NCBI GenBank assembly: GCA_030427085.1
Contig: JAUHXH010000003.1
Span: 372,001-436,000, forward strand
Direction of reading: 5' to 3'
DNA: 64,000 nucleotides
From: Gammaproteobacteria bacterium
Lineage (GTDB): Bacteria; Pseudomonadota; Gammaproteobacteria; Pseudomonadales; Halieaceae
Position 1 is the stretch's first letter. Each line of letters begins with the position of its first letter. Shown here one piece after another: positions 38,819-50,012 of this stretch. Both the position numbers and the translations under genes were made by a program. Under the pieces are notes generated by a model that saw only the letters and a list, made by a program, of their open reading frames with translations, had not been told where the DNA came from and searched no databases.

Positions 38819-40864
38819 TCAGAAGTAGTAAGTTTTGAGTACGTGAACAGCGAGCAACGCAGGTATGGGCCATGCCAGCAGCACATGACTCCACAATCCC
38901 AGCGAGCGTAACCGGCGCGCCTGATGCACCGTCAGGCGGTGCTCCAGGGCGATCAACAAACTCATCATTGCGCCCGCCACCAACAAACCCAGGAAACACA
39001 GCATCAACATCAGGTTGAGGTTGGCGCCGAGGCGGAAGCCGGTGTGAAGCGCCAGGGCCACCATGGCAACGGCGGTCAGCCCGACATGCACCAAACGCCA
39101 GCCGCCGAAATCGCCCAGATTGAGCCAGGACAGGCGTTTGCGCAGTGAAAACAGTACCGACGCGACAGACAGCCCGAGAATGGTGAACCCGGTGATCTGC
39201 TTGTACTGGTTGTTGCGCCACAGCTCATCCCAGCGCCAATCGAGTTGGACTGTTTGCGGATAGGCCACTGAAAACACCAACGCAAGTAAGGCAACCAGCA
39301 ATGCCGGCCACGCGAGGATAGAGAGTAGTTTCGCCGTCGGTGCCGCTTGCCTCACTGCGGAACCGGCGAGCAATTCAGCTAACAATGGCTGGCACGACCC
39401 GCAACCTGTACCGGCACCAGTCCGGGCGCAAATCGCGCTCAGCGTAGTCGCTCCCGATGCAACGGCTGCCCTGAGGGCGCCACTGGTTACCGCATTGCAG
39501 TTGCACACCACCGCCGCTTCGGGCCAGTCAGCAACTGCCTGCAGAATGGCACTGTCGGGCACCAGGTTGCCGTACAGCCGGAAGCGCCACAGTTGCCAGG
39601 GATAGATACGCTTGCGGGATTGGCACATATCGCGCAACAGGCTCAGCTGCGGCCAGTCACCAATGGCGATCACCCCAACCACACGACCGCCGAATACGTT
39701 GATCCGTCGATAGCTCTCCCCCGAACGCCAGGTGAAGCTAGTGGTGCCGGGAGGAGGCTCGGCGTCGCCCAAACTGAAAACGCTGAGCTCCGCCACTTTT
39801 AAACTGGTGGCAAGGCTGGTGGCTCTGTAGGTGGCGGCAGAATCGTTGTTGTGGAGAGGCTCCTCGCCCGCCCCGTGCTCACGGGCGCAGATATTGCTGG
39901 CGGCCACCGCGGCCTGCTCATAACCCGGCGCGACAATGCCAAACACCTCGCCATCGAGTTCACAGCATTCCCCTACCGCGTAGACATCGGGAGCAGAGGT
40001 GCGCATTGCGCTGTCTACAGTGATGCCGCGACCGAAGGCGAGGCCAGCTGCCTTCGCCAGCTCCGTGCGCGGGCGAATACCGGTGGCAACAATAACGGTG
40101 TCGCAGTCTATTTGGGTGCCGTCGCGCAGCACGACTGCCTCAACACCAGAGGTCCCCAGAATCATGCGAATGGTGCTACCCAGTCGTAGTTCTATCCCCA
40201 TTTCCTCAAGTCGCTCGGCCAGCATGCCGCCGGCAGTCGCATCCAGCTGGCGAAACATGGGTACCGGGTTGTGATCCAGCAACGTCACCCGGGTATGGTG
40301 CCGCTGCATGGCGCGGGCGGCCTCCACACCGAGTAGCCCAGCACCGAGCACTACGGTGTGCGTACTCTGTACACGTCGCGCGGCCAGTTTTTCTGCATCG
40401 CTCATATCGCGGAACGTGAAAACACCGGGCTGGCGAATTCCCGGTATCCCCGGGACAAAGGGTGCCGACCCGAGCGCGAGAATAAGGCTGGAGTAAGGCT
40501 GGATATGACCCCGCGCATCAGTCACCGTTTTCGCTGCGGTGTCTACTTCGGTAATCCGTGCCTGAATCAATCTTGTATCGATTGAGTTGGTGCGCAGCAG
40601 ATCCAGGCCCAACCCGATCTCTGGCACTCCGACCTTACCGGCCAGGAGATTGCTCAGTTGTACCCTGTTGTAGGGTTGGTAGGGCTCGTCGCCATAGACG
40701 ATAACGGGGATGTCCGCGGAGTGGCGGCGAAGCTCCCGCAGCGCGCGAATACCCGCCGGCCCGGCGCCTACGATGACCACAGGCGTCGGGGCAAAAGAGT
40801 CTTCCGTCCGTGGGACGTCAGATGTAATCAGTTCTGTTGCGAGTTCATTGCCCATATCACGCAC
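38819..40864 (-). CDS. NirB-like FAD/[2Fe-2S] oxidoreductase fused to di-haem ferric-reductase-type membrane domain
   Basis: A 681-residue fusion. Residues 28-410 are a NirB/rubredoxin-reductase-like flavoprotein with an FAD motif (VVIVGAGPAGIRAL) and an NAD(P) motif (VVLGAGLLGVEAARAM). A BFD-type [2Fe-2S] domain follows (Cys454-x-Cys456 and Cys488-x2-Cys491). From about residue 515 come five membrane helices. The third has His-x13-His (HVGLTAVAMVALALH) and the fifth has another (HVLLAWPIPALLAVH), the arrangement that holds two haems b in ferric reductases and NADPH oxidases. The sulfite-reductase part of NirB is absent. It should carry electrons from cytoplasmic NAD(P)H across the membrane to the multihaem cytochrome. 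GTG at 40864 or ATG at 40855 may be the start. Confidence 0.85.
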   Translation of the reverse strand: MRDMGNELATELITSDVPRTEDSFAPTPVVIVGAGPAGIRALRELRRHSADIPVIVYGDEPYQPYNRVQLSNLLAGKVGVPEIGLGLDLLRTNSIDTRLIQARITEVDTAAKTVTDARGHIQPYSSLILALGSAPFVPGIPGIRQPGVFTFRDMSDAEKLAARRVQSTHTVVLGAGLLGVEAARAMQRHHTRVTLLDHNPVPMFRQLDATAGGMLAERLEEMGIELRLGSTIRMILGTSGVEAVVLRDGTQIDCDTVIVATGIRPRTELAKAAGLAFGRGITVDSAMRTSAPDVYAVGECCELDGEVFGIVAPGYEQAAVAASNICAREHGAGEEPLHNNDSAATYRATSLATSLKVAELSVFSLGDAEPPPGTTSFTWRSGESYRRINVFGGRVVGVIAIGDWPQLSLLRDMCQSRKRIYPWQLWRFRLYGNLVPDSAILQAVADWPEAAVVCNCNAVTSGALRAAVASGATTLSAICARTGAGTGCGSCQPLLAELLAGSAVRQAAPTAKLLSILAWPALLVALLALVFSVAYPQTVQLDWRWDELWRNNQYKQITGFTILGLSVASVLFSLRKRLSWLNLGDFGGWRLVHVGLTAVAMVALALHTGFRLGANLNLMLMLCFLGLLVAGAMMSLLIALEHRLTVHQARRLRSLGLWSHVLLAWPIPALLAVHVLKTYYF

Positions 40865-41263
40865 GCACGCAAACGCTCTCCCCGCCGAGACTGGATTTCA
40901 CCGGTCCGGTTGGGAGCGCCATTGCTCCAGTATTCTGATTGTCAGTGGTGGGCGAGAATTGCGCCCTGACTAGCATGCTGCCCAAATCAAACGTGTTCGA
41001 CCTGGGCACTTCTACCTACTACCTGATACTCAACAAAAGCATCTTCCGTGCCACATCGGGAATATCCCCATAAAACATAGGCTTAATTGAAATTCGAATT
41101 CTGCAAACGTAGGAAGATAAGGCTTACTATGGTGCGTTTGCCCCGCAATGGCGCATTTTTTGCCCAGCCAGGTGGCATCAAACTGCGTCGTGGCGACACC
41201 GCGAAACCCGACTTACACTCACTGAGGACTACGCAAACAACTCGCTTCAAGCGGAGAGACGCC
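40865..41263. promoter_or_regulatory. intergenic region between redox cluster and cyclase gene
   Basis: About 400 bases between divergent genes. No FNR/Anr (TTGAT-N4-ATCAA) site and no convincing promoter were found for the redox cluster. An ATG at 41129 with AAGG six bases upstream is in frame with the cyclase gene and would add a 45-residue basic extension before its signal peptide. The later start is preferred. Confidence 0.4.
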
Positions 41264-42037
41264 ATGCGAATTGCCCTACTACTGCTCCTGACCGGAATCG
41301 CAAACCTGGCCCAGGCGCAAGACGCCAGGTGGATCGACCTGACACACGACCTTTCCTCCGAGGCAGTATTCTGGCCCACCGCTGAAGGCTTTCAACTCAC
41401 CACCGATGCGGAGGGGATGACCGATGCCGGGTATTACTACTCAGCCTATTCGTTCTGCACCGCCGAGCACGGCGGCACCCACGTCGACGCGCCCGTGCAC
41501 TTTGCCGAGGGTAAACACCACGTCAACGAGATTCCCCTGGATCAATTAATCGGGGATGCGGTTGTAATCGATGTCAGTGCGATGGTGAACGACAACCGGA
41601 ATCATCAGGTATCCGTGGCTGATCTCAGCGCCTGGGAACAAAAGCATGGGGCGATACCCACCCACAGCATCGTGCTACTGCGCACGGGTTTTGCTCAGTA
41701 CTGGCCCGACGCAGAACGGTATCTCGGCACTGCGCTGAAGGGGTCTGAAGGAGTAGCCGCGTTGTCCTTCCCCGGCTTGAGCGCCGAAGCGGCCACCTGG
41801 CTGGTGGAACAGCGCCATATCAAATCCGTGGGGATTGATACCGCCAGTATCGATTACGGCAAGTCGAAAAACTATGCAGCCCACGTGGCCCTGATGACCC
41901 ACAACGTCCCCGCCTTTGAAAACGTGGCAAACCTGGATCAACTCCCCGCCACTGGTGCCTACGTGATCGCGCTACCGATCAAGATTCGCGGCGGGAGCGG
42001 TGGGCCCCTGCGGATCATTGCCCGCGTGGGGCAGTGA
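41264..42037 (+). CDS. secreted cyclase/kynurenine-formamidase family metal hydrolase
   Basis: The 257-residue protein has a signal peptide (MRIALLLLLTGIANLAQAQ) and the family metal motif HGGTHVDAPVHF, with further conserved parts VLLRTGF and GIDTASIDYG. Cytosolic relatives hydrolyse N-formylkynurenine or open cyclic amides. An exported version points to periplasmic hydrolysis of an unknown amide or lactone. The ATG at 41264 has GGAG 8 bases upstream and starts the leader, so it is preferred over the start at 41129. Confidence 0.85.
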   Translation: MRIALLLLLTGIANLAQAQDARWIDLTHDLSSEAVFWPTAEGFQLTTDAEGMTDAGYYYSAYSFCTAEHGGTHVDAPVHFAEGKHHVNEIPLDQLIGDAVVIDVSAMVNDNRNHQVSVADLSAWEQKHGAIPTHSIVLLRTGFAQYWPDAERYLGTALKGSEGVAALSFPGLSAEAATWLVEQRHIKSVGIDTASIDYGKSKNYAAHVALMTHNVPAFENVANLDQLPATGAYVIALPIKIRGGSGGPLRIIARVGQ

Positions 42038-42057
42038 TCCGCTTTCGGTTCGAAAAC

Positions 42058-43281
42058 TCAGTCTTCGATAGCAGCGTAAATCAATGATTCCAGCTGGCCG
42101 CGGAAATTGAAGGTACCTGAGGGCATAAGCTGGGTCATGAAGATCACCGCCAGATCCTCGGCGGGGTCTACCCAGAACAGTGTGCTGGCCATGCCGCCCC
42201 AGTAATAACTGCCGGGATTTCCCGTGCTGCCGTTGCGGACCGGGTCCTGCAAATTCGCAAAGCCCAGGCCAAAGCCAACGCCTTCGTAGGCGGTTTCGCT
42301 AAAGCTGCCGGTGGCGAATTCAGAGAGATCGCGCCGGCCCGGCAGGTGGTTGCGCGTCATGAAATCCAGTGTACGGGTGCCGATGATGCGCTGACCATCC
42401 AAACTCCCACCGTTCAACAACATGCGACAGAACTGCAGGTAATCACCCGCCGTGGAGATCAACCCACCCCCACCGGAGAAGAAGCTGCGATCGCGATACT
42501 CGGAGGCCTGCCCGTCATCCTGCAATACCAACTTTTTATCTGGCCCACGCTGGTAGCAGGACGCAAAGCGACCCTGGCTTTCAGGTGTAATCTCGAAATG
42601 GGTGTCGCTCATACCCAGCGGATCGAAGATGTGCTCACGGAAGTAATCCGGCAGGCTCTGCCCCGAAATCACTTCCACCAGATAGCCCACCACATCGGTG
42701 GCAACGGAGTAGTTCCAGCGTTCACCGGGGGAAAACTCCAACGGCAGGTGTGCCAGCTGGTCGATCATGTCTTGCAGGGTATAGCCCGGCGCCGGTGCTC
42801 CGATATTCTGCTTGCGATAGGCCCGATCGAGATTGCTAGCGTTCAGGAAACCATAGGTAAGACCCGAAGTGTGGGTCAGCAGGTCCCGCACCTCCATCGG
42901 CCGCTGCGTGGGGGCGGTTTCAAACAGAGGCCATGACCCGCCGGTGCGAACCCGCAGGTTCTTCCACGCGGGGATGAAACGGTGCACTGGGTCCGACAGC
43001 GCGAACAGGCCCCGCTCGAACAATTGCATCAGCGCCAGCGAGGCGATGGGCTTGGTCATGGAATAGATGCGGAAGATGCTGTCTTGTGCCAGCGGGGTTT
43101 CGCGCTCCCGATCCGCCTCGCCCGCCACATCGAGATAACAGGTTTGTCCACGGCGGTGTACCAGCACCAGGCTGCCGGGAATTTTCTGCGGCTCCACATA
43201 AGCCTTGCGCAGATGCTCTCCCACGCGCCCCAGTCGCTCGGCATTCATGCCAACAGTTTCCGGTTTGACCACATCCATCAT
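42058..43281 (-). CDS. beta-lactamase-fold serine hydrolase (class C/EstB-like)
   Basis: A 407-residue cytoplasmic-looking hydrolase with the SxxK motif SMTK (Ser74, Lys77), the Tyr motif YSV (Tyr191) and YYWGG replacing the KTG box. These features fit family VIII esterases rather than true beta-lactamases. No signal peptide is visible. AGGAG lies 8 bases before the ATG. It converges with the cyclase gene. The substrate is unknown, probably short-chain esters. Confidence 0.88.
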   Translation of the reverse strand: MMDVVKPETVGMNAERLGRVGEHLRKAYVEPQKIPGSLVLVHRRGQTCYLDVAGEADRERETPLAQDSIFRIYSMTKPIASLALMQLFERGLFALSDPVHRFIPAWKNLRVRTGGSWPLFETAPTQRPMEVRDLLTHTSGLTYGFLNASNLDRAYRKQNIGAPAPGYTLQDMIDQLAHLPLEFSPGERWNYSVATDVVGYLVEVISGQSLPDYFREHIFDPLGMSDTHFEITPESQGRFASCYQRGPDKKLVLQDDGQASEYRDRSFFSGGGGLISTAGDYLQFCRMLLNGGSLDGQRIIGTRTLDFMTRNHLPGRRDLSEFATGSFSETAYEGVGFGLGFANLQDPVRNGSTGNPGSYYWGGMASTLFWVDPAEDLAVIFMTQLMPSGTFNFRGQLESLIYAAIED

Positions 43282-43314
43282 GTACAGCTCTCCTTTTTAT
43301 GCTTCGTCTAAACG

Positions 43315-43893
43315 CTATCGCTCAAATATGAATCCCACCCGCGCCCGCAGCGCAGGCACCACCTCGGCTTCAAACCAGGGGTTGCGCTTCAACCACAGCG
43401 TATTGCGCGGGGAGGGGTGCGGCAGTGGAAAGTAGCGTGGCTGGAAATCGCGCCAGCGACGCACCCGTTGCGTCAGGGTCTCCCGGGATTGCCCGAGGTA
43501 GCGATCCTGCGCATAACGGCCAATCAATAATACTACTTCGATCGCCGGCATCCGGGCCAGCAGCGCCTCGTGCCAGCGCGGCGCACAGGCCGTGGGTGGG
43601 GGCAGATCACCGGATTTACCCCGGCCGGGGTAGCAAAAGCCCATGGGCATGATGGCGACGGCCGATTCGTCGTAGAACTGCTCGGGGCTGACACCGAGCC
43701 ACTGGCGCAGTCGCTTACCGCTGGGGTCGTCCCAGGGGATACCACTGGCGTGGACTGCCGTGCCCGGCGCCTGGCCAATAATCAGCAGGCGGGCGCTGGG
43801 CGAGGCCCGTACCACGGGTCGAGGCCCCAGGGGTAATTCCGCTTCGCAATGGCGACAGGACCGAACCTCGGAAAGCAGGTCCAGCAGCGCCAT
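43315..43893 (-). CDS. uracil-DNA-glycosylase superfamily protein
   Basis: A 192-residue protein with the superfamily features GQAPGTAVHASGIPWDDPSG near the N-terminus and HPSPRN near the C-terminus, plus Cys pairs (SCRHCE) in the first 20 residues. The fold fits the family-4/5-like branch that acts on damaged or uracil-containing DNA, although the full four-Cys iron-sulfur set is not evident. The ATG at 43893 is chosen; an in-frame GTG at 43920 is possible. It lies between the esterase and gcvP and is divergent from the latter. Confidence 0.85.
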   Translation of the reverse strand: MALLDLLSEVRSCRHCEAELPLGPRPVVRASPSARLLIIGQAPGTAVHASGIPWDDPSGKRLRQWLGVSPEQFYDESAVAIMPMGFCYPGRGKSGDLPPPTACAPRWHEALLARMPAIEVVLLIGRYAQDRYLGQSRETLTQRVRRWRDFQPRYFPLPHPSPRNTLWLKRNPWFEAEVVPALRARVGFIFER

Positions 43894-44029
43894 TTCGCCG
43901 CCTGAATACCCCCTGTTCACGCCCGGTTCCGCCCCTCGCTCTCATTGTCCACAGGCAGCACTGCTGTTAACATCGCGCCCTTGACAACCCTACCCCCTGA
44001 AACCGCCTTACACCAGCCCCGGAGCCCCC

Positions 44030-46918
<2,889 letters not shown>

Positions 46919-46943
46919 GCACAACGTCCGTCCATGGGCGACC

Positions 46944-47348
46944 TCAGTCTCTCTTAGGCAGCGAATCGTCAATATCGATAATCCTGCGACCGTAGAAGAA
47001 GTGCATCTGCGACTGTAGCGGTAGTGGTAATTCGCCGTCATAACACTTTCTGATCAGCAGTTGAGAGACAATCCGCCAGTCCATTGCGTTGGAGTTAAAC
47101 AGCGTCTCCCCGCAGGTCCCGCAGTAGAATCTCTGCATACGTTTGGTCGGATGCTGGAAAACGGCCACTGATTCGGCCCCTGCCTCCACCTTAAGCTGCT
47201 CTTTCTCCCAGGCGGTCACTGAGTGGTAGGGAATCTTGAGCAGTTCGCGACAGTCTTCGCAGTGGCAGAACCCGCGGACTTTAGGCTCTCCACTTAAGCT
47301 GAACTTGACCGAACCGCAATCACACTCCAGGTGGTATTCATCATACAT
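46944..47348 (-). CDS. GFA/CENP-V family zinc protein
   Basis: A 134-residue protein with the zinc ligand sets CDCGSVKF, FCHCEDCRE and FYCGTCGETLF of the glutathione-dependent formaldehyde-activating/CENP-V fold. Despite the family name most members have no proven enzyme activity. It lies next to mdaB on the same strand (67 bases downstream of its stop), so a shared role against reactive electrophiles is possible. Confidence 0.9.
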   Translation of the reverse strand: MYDEYHLECDCGSVKFSLSGEPKVRGFCHCEDCRELLKIPYHSVTAWEKEQLKVEAGAESVAVFQHPTKRMQRFYCGTCGETLFNSNAMDWRIVSQLLIRKCYDGELPLPLQSQMHFFYGRRIIDIDDSLPKRD

Positions 47349-47415
47349 GGTTTCCCTCTCCTCTCTCAGGGCTTGCCCTCGGCGATGAAGGGCTTGCCAT
47401 TCGATTCAGTTATCG

Positions 47416-48000
47416 TCAGAAATTCTCATCAATGTGTGCAGCAAAGCGTTTGAAATCCCGCTCGGCGTCGGCGTTCTTCATCACGTCGTAACAGGCGAAA
47501 GTCGCCAGGGGTTCCATACCAAAGAACCGGAAATTCATGTGCATCGGAAAGAACAGGTCATCGACGCTCTTGCCCTGAAACAGGAACTGATCCCCATCGT
47601 CGAAGGACTCTTCGGGAGCATTGAAGGTCAGTGACAGCATGTATTTCTTACCAGCCAGTGTGCCGCCAGACCCATAGTGTTTGTCCGGCATGTCCCGGTG
47701 ACGCCCGTCGCCATCGCACAACTGACCACCCATGCCGGCGGTATACACCTCGTCCATGTATTTCTTGAAGGTCCAGGGTACCCCCATCCAATTGACCGGA
47801 GTCTGTAATATCACAACATCCGCCCACTGATGGTTTTCCAGCTCACGATCGACTTCCCAACCCTCATCAATGGTGACGACTCGGATCGGGTGACCGCCGG
47901 CGCTGAGCATTTCATCCGCCATCTGCGCCAGGCTTCCGTTGAGGCGACCTTCGGCAAAGGGGTACTTGTGGTGCGCGTTAATGATCAGGATATTGCTCAT
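47416..48000 (-). CDS. mdaB: NAD(P)H quinone reductase, MdaB-like flavoprotein
   Basis: A 194-residue flavodoxin-fold protein with [20 protein letters not shown] and [24 protein letters not shown], the typical MdaB sequence. MdaB reduces quinones by two electrons with NADPH and limits redox cycling. It is divergent from an HxlR regulator across 122 bases holding an inverted repeat over its own promoter. HxlR proteins commonly control such genes in response to quinones or aldehydes. Confidence 0.9.
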   Translation of the reverse strand: MSNILIINAHHKYPFAEGRLNGSLAQMADEMLSAGGHPIRVVTIDEGWEVDRELENHQWADVVILQTPVNWMGVPWTFKKYMDEVYTAGMGGQLCDGDGRHRDMPDKHYGSGGTLAGKKYMLSLTFNAPEESFDDGDQFLFQGKSVDDLFFPMHMNFRFFGMEPLATFACYDVMKNADAERDFKRFAAHIDENF

Positions 48001-48051
48001 GGTTCCTCCGCTACTGGTTACAGCACGCCGGCGGCTGTGCTTTGTTCTGGC

Positions 48052-48095
48052 ATTATGTAGACTAGGGAACCAAACTCAATTAGTTCACTTTTGGT
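48052..48095 (-). promoter_or_regulatory. mdaB promoter with overlapping candidate HxlR operator
   Basis: On the minus strand TTGAGT (48074-48079) and CATAAT (48052-48057) are 16 bases apart. The inverted repeat ACCAAA (48069-48074) / TTTGGT (48090-48095) overlaps the -35 box, so a bound dimer should block mdaB. The GTG start of the regulator is 28 bases beyond. Confidence 0.5.
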
Positions 48096-48122
48096 AACCT
48101 ACAAGTAAAGAGGACACCTTTT

Positions 48123-48479
48123 GTGGAAAGTTACGTAGAAACAGATAGTTATGGTCGAAAAAAAGTTTTCAACCAATGCACTGAACCCTGTTCAATCGAG
48201 AAGGGCATGCGCCTGATTGGCGGTAAATGGACTGGCTCTATCATTTACCATCTCAAGGATGGCCCGGTTCGTTTCAATGACCTGACCCGCATGCTGGGTG
48301 GCGCGAGCAAAAAGATGATCGATCAGAGGCTAAAAGAACTCGAGTCCCGCGATATGGTGACCCGAACGGTGATCAGCGATAGACCTATCGCCGTGACTTA
48401 CGAGCTGACAGAATTTGGGCAGTCGGCGTTGGACATTCTGGAAACGTTACGGACCTGGTCTGAAAGCAATGAGCTGTAA
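48123..48479 (+). CDS. HxlR-family transcriptional regulator
   Basis: A 118-residue winged-helix regulator with the HxlR core GMRLIGGKWTGSIIYHLKDGPVRFNDLTRMLGGASKKMIDQRLKELE. Two N-terminal cysteines (QCTEPCSIEK) could sense thiol-reactive compounds, as known for quinone-sensing HxlR proteins. It starts at a GTG with AGAGGA 8 bases upstream. It is divergent from mdaB, its probable target. Confidence 0.92.
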   Translation: MESYVETDSYGRKKVFNQCTEPCSIEKGMRLIGGKWTGSIIYHLKDGPVRFNDLTRMLGGASKKMIDQRLKELESRDMVTRTVISDRPIAVTYELTEFGQSALDILETLRTWSESNEL

Positions 48480-48545
48480 GGGTAAGGCGCTCAGTATAAC
48501 CTGGTCGAAAAAATCAGCGTGACGTCCCGGCGCCGCCACCGGGTA

Positions 48546-49022
48546 TCAGCAGATGCTCCCCCGGCTTAGGCCGGAACCCTCCGCATGACGCCCCGGCAAC
48601 AGGATCCACAGTTGTGCGATCAGGATGAACAACGCTGCGCCGGAAAGAAGGAACGGATCGATCAGGATGTTTTCATTGAACGTGAACTCACCACTGGATA
48701 TCCGCTTCCAGTGCATGAAGTTTTGATTAGCTGCAACGATCACACCCATTGCACCAATTACAGATCCCAGATACCGAACAATCCAGCGCCTCGGAGTCGG
48801 CAAGAGAAGGAGTATTCCCAGCAACGCAATTGCTGTTCTCTGCATCCGACAGTAGGGGCACACATACACCATGCCAAGCAGTTCAGTGACCCAGGCGCCT
48901 ATGCCGATGACCAAGGTGACAATCCCGATAATTCGCTGATGCTCCAGCAAGAATTCCAGTTCGAAGAATTTGATAGTAGGTTCCTCCTGATGGCCTGCAT
49001 GTAGTCTGGGAGACCTGTCCAC
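48546..49022 (-). CDS. DsbB-like membrane protein with unusual start region
   Basis: A membrane protein of up to 158 residues with four helices and the Cys pair in YVCPYCRMQR at the end of helix 2, as in the quinone-reducing CxxC of DsbB. A second periplasmic Cys pair is not evident, so it resembles the shorter DsbB-like branch. The only standard start is a GTG at 49022 without a ribosome site. A perfect AGGAGG (48983-48988) instead lies 8 bases before an ATC codon at 48974, where homologous proteins would begin. The true start is therefore uncertain. Confidence 0.65.
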   Translation of the reverse strand: MDRSPRLHAGHQEEPTIKFFELEFLLEHQRIIGIVTLVIGIGAWVTELLGMVYVCPYCRMQRTAIALLGILLLLPTPRRWIVRYLGSVIGAMGVIVAANQNFMHWKRISSGEFTFNENILIDPFLLSGAALFILIAQLWILLPGRHAEGSGLSRGSIC

Positions 49023-49117
49023 TGCCGTGATAGGTTACATTATTATATTCGCTTTTATTATAAGCATATAACCACCATCACATTAGCCCCTCAATACCTG
49101 CGCTCAGTAATTCGTGC

Positions 49118-49167
49118 TTGACACCAGATTAGGGCGGCACATATATTTATTATCGTTTTACGATAAT
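49118..49167 (+). promoter_or_regulatory. promoter and 8-bp-arm operator of the DUF2975/XRE pair
   Basis: TTGACA (49118-49123) is perfect and TATATT (49142-49147) follows after 18 bases. The palindrome ATTATCGT-TTT-ACGATAAT (49149-49167) covers the start point, an ideal place for repression by the XRE protein encoded second in the unit. Confidence 0.65.
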
Positions 49168-49187
49168 TTATTACCGCAGGACCGCCC

Positions 49188-49724
49188 ATGACACAGTATG
49201 AAAAGATCACCGGAACGAGCCGGGTTTTGGGGTATGTTTGTCTGACCCTGTTGATATTGCTTCCCTGCTATCTTGCGCATCATTGGCTATTGCCGGTAGG
49301 TGACTGGATTGACGGAATGCCTCTCGCGCCCCGGATTATCAATGAAGCCCAGTGGCCACCGTCACTACCAAAGCAGCTTGCCGGGATCAGCTTGAGTTAC
49401 CTCCCCGGGCTGTTTTTCGCATTGGTTCTACTCAATCTTGGGAAGCTCTTTAAAACGTACTCGACCGGAGACTTCTTTTCAGGTGTCACCGTCAAACACT
49501 ACAGCGCCATTTCCTCGTACGCTTTCTGGTTTGTTATCTCGGGCATTGTCGCTCAGTCACTACTGAGTATTCTGCTTTCATTCGATGGGCCATCACCGCA
49601 TGTCTCGGTAACGTTTACGCATACCCACCTGTTCGCTGTGTTTGGAGTCACCATACTGCGCCTGGTTACCTGGATCATGGCGGTAGGTCATGAACTACAG
49701 AATGAAAACGAATCCTTTGTATAG
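49188..49724 (+). CDS. DUF2975-family membrane protein
   Basis: A 178-residue protein with four membrane helices and the DUF2975 pattern (LLNLGKLFKTYSTGDFFSGVTVKHY; FVISGIVAQSLLSILLSF; HELQNENESFV at the end). AGGA precedes the ATG. The family regularly occurs next to a small XRE regulator, here 11 bases downstream. Function is unknown. The pair is probably autoregulated through the palindrome at 49149. Confidence 0.88.
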   Translation: MTQYEKITGTSRVLGYVCLTLLILLPCYLAHHWLLPVGDWIDGMPLAPRIINEAQWPPSLPKQLAGISLSYLPGLFFALVLLNLGKLFKTYSTGDFFSGVTVKHYSAISSYAFWFVISGIVAQSLLSILLSFDGPSPHVSVTFTHTHLFAVFGVTILRLVTWIMAVGHELQNENESFV

Positions 49725-49735
49725 GCGCTGAATAA

Positions 49736-49951
49736 ATGCCAATAATCGTTCGACTGGATGTCCAACTGTCACTTCGCAAAATGAAATCAAAAGAGTTGGC
49801 ACAACACATCGGAATTACGGAGCAAAACCTTTCCCTGTTGAAATCCGGCAAGGTGAAAGGTGTGAGGTTTGAAACGCTCGAAAAAATTTGTGAAGCACTG
49901 AAATGTCAGCCGGGAGACATCCTGGAGTATTCCCCCGATTCAACCGAATAA
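49736..49951 (+). CDS. small XRE/Cro-CI regulator, YozG-like
   Basis: The 71-residue protein is a single helix-turn-helix (MKSKELAQHIGITEQNLSLLKSGKVKGVRFETLEKICEALKCQPGDILEY), the compact form found with DUF2975. It probably binds the palindrome in its own promoter. No toxin-like partner is present; the membrane protein may be its signal input. Confidence 0.92.
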   Translation: MPIIVRLDVQLSLRKMKSKELAQHIGITEQNLSLLKSGKVKGVRFETLEKICEALKCQPGDILEYSPDSTE

Positions 49952-50012
49952 TGGCACTAGTCGTGCCCACACCACAGTAGAATGAGTCGCAGGATCTACT
50001 GAGCGAAATCAC

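Noticed and set aside
38819-40864. Assimilatory nitrite reductase NirB
   Set aside because: Only the flavin and BFD parts match; the sirohaem/[4Fe-4S] sulfite-reductase domains and nirD are missing.
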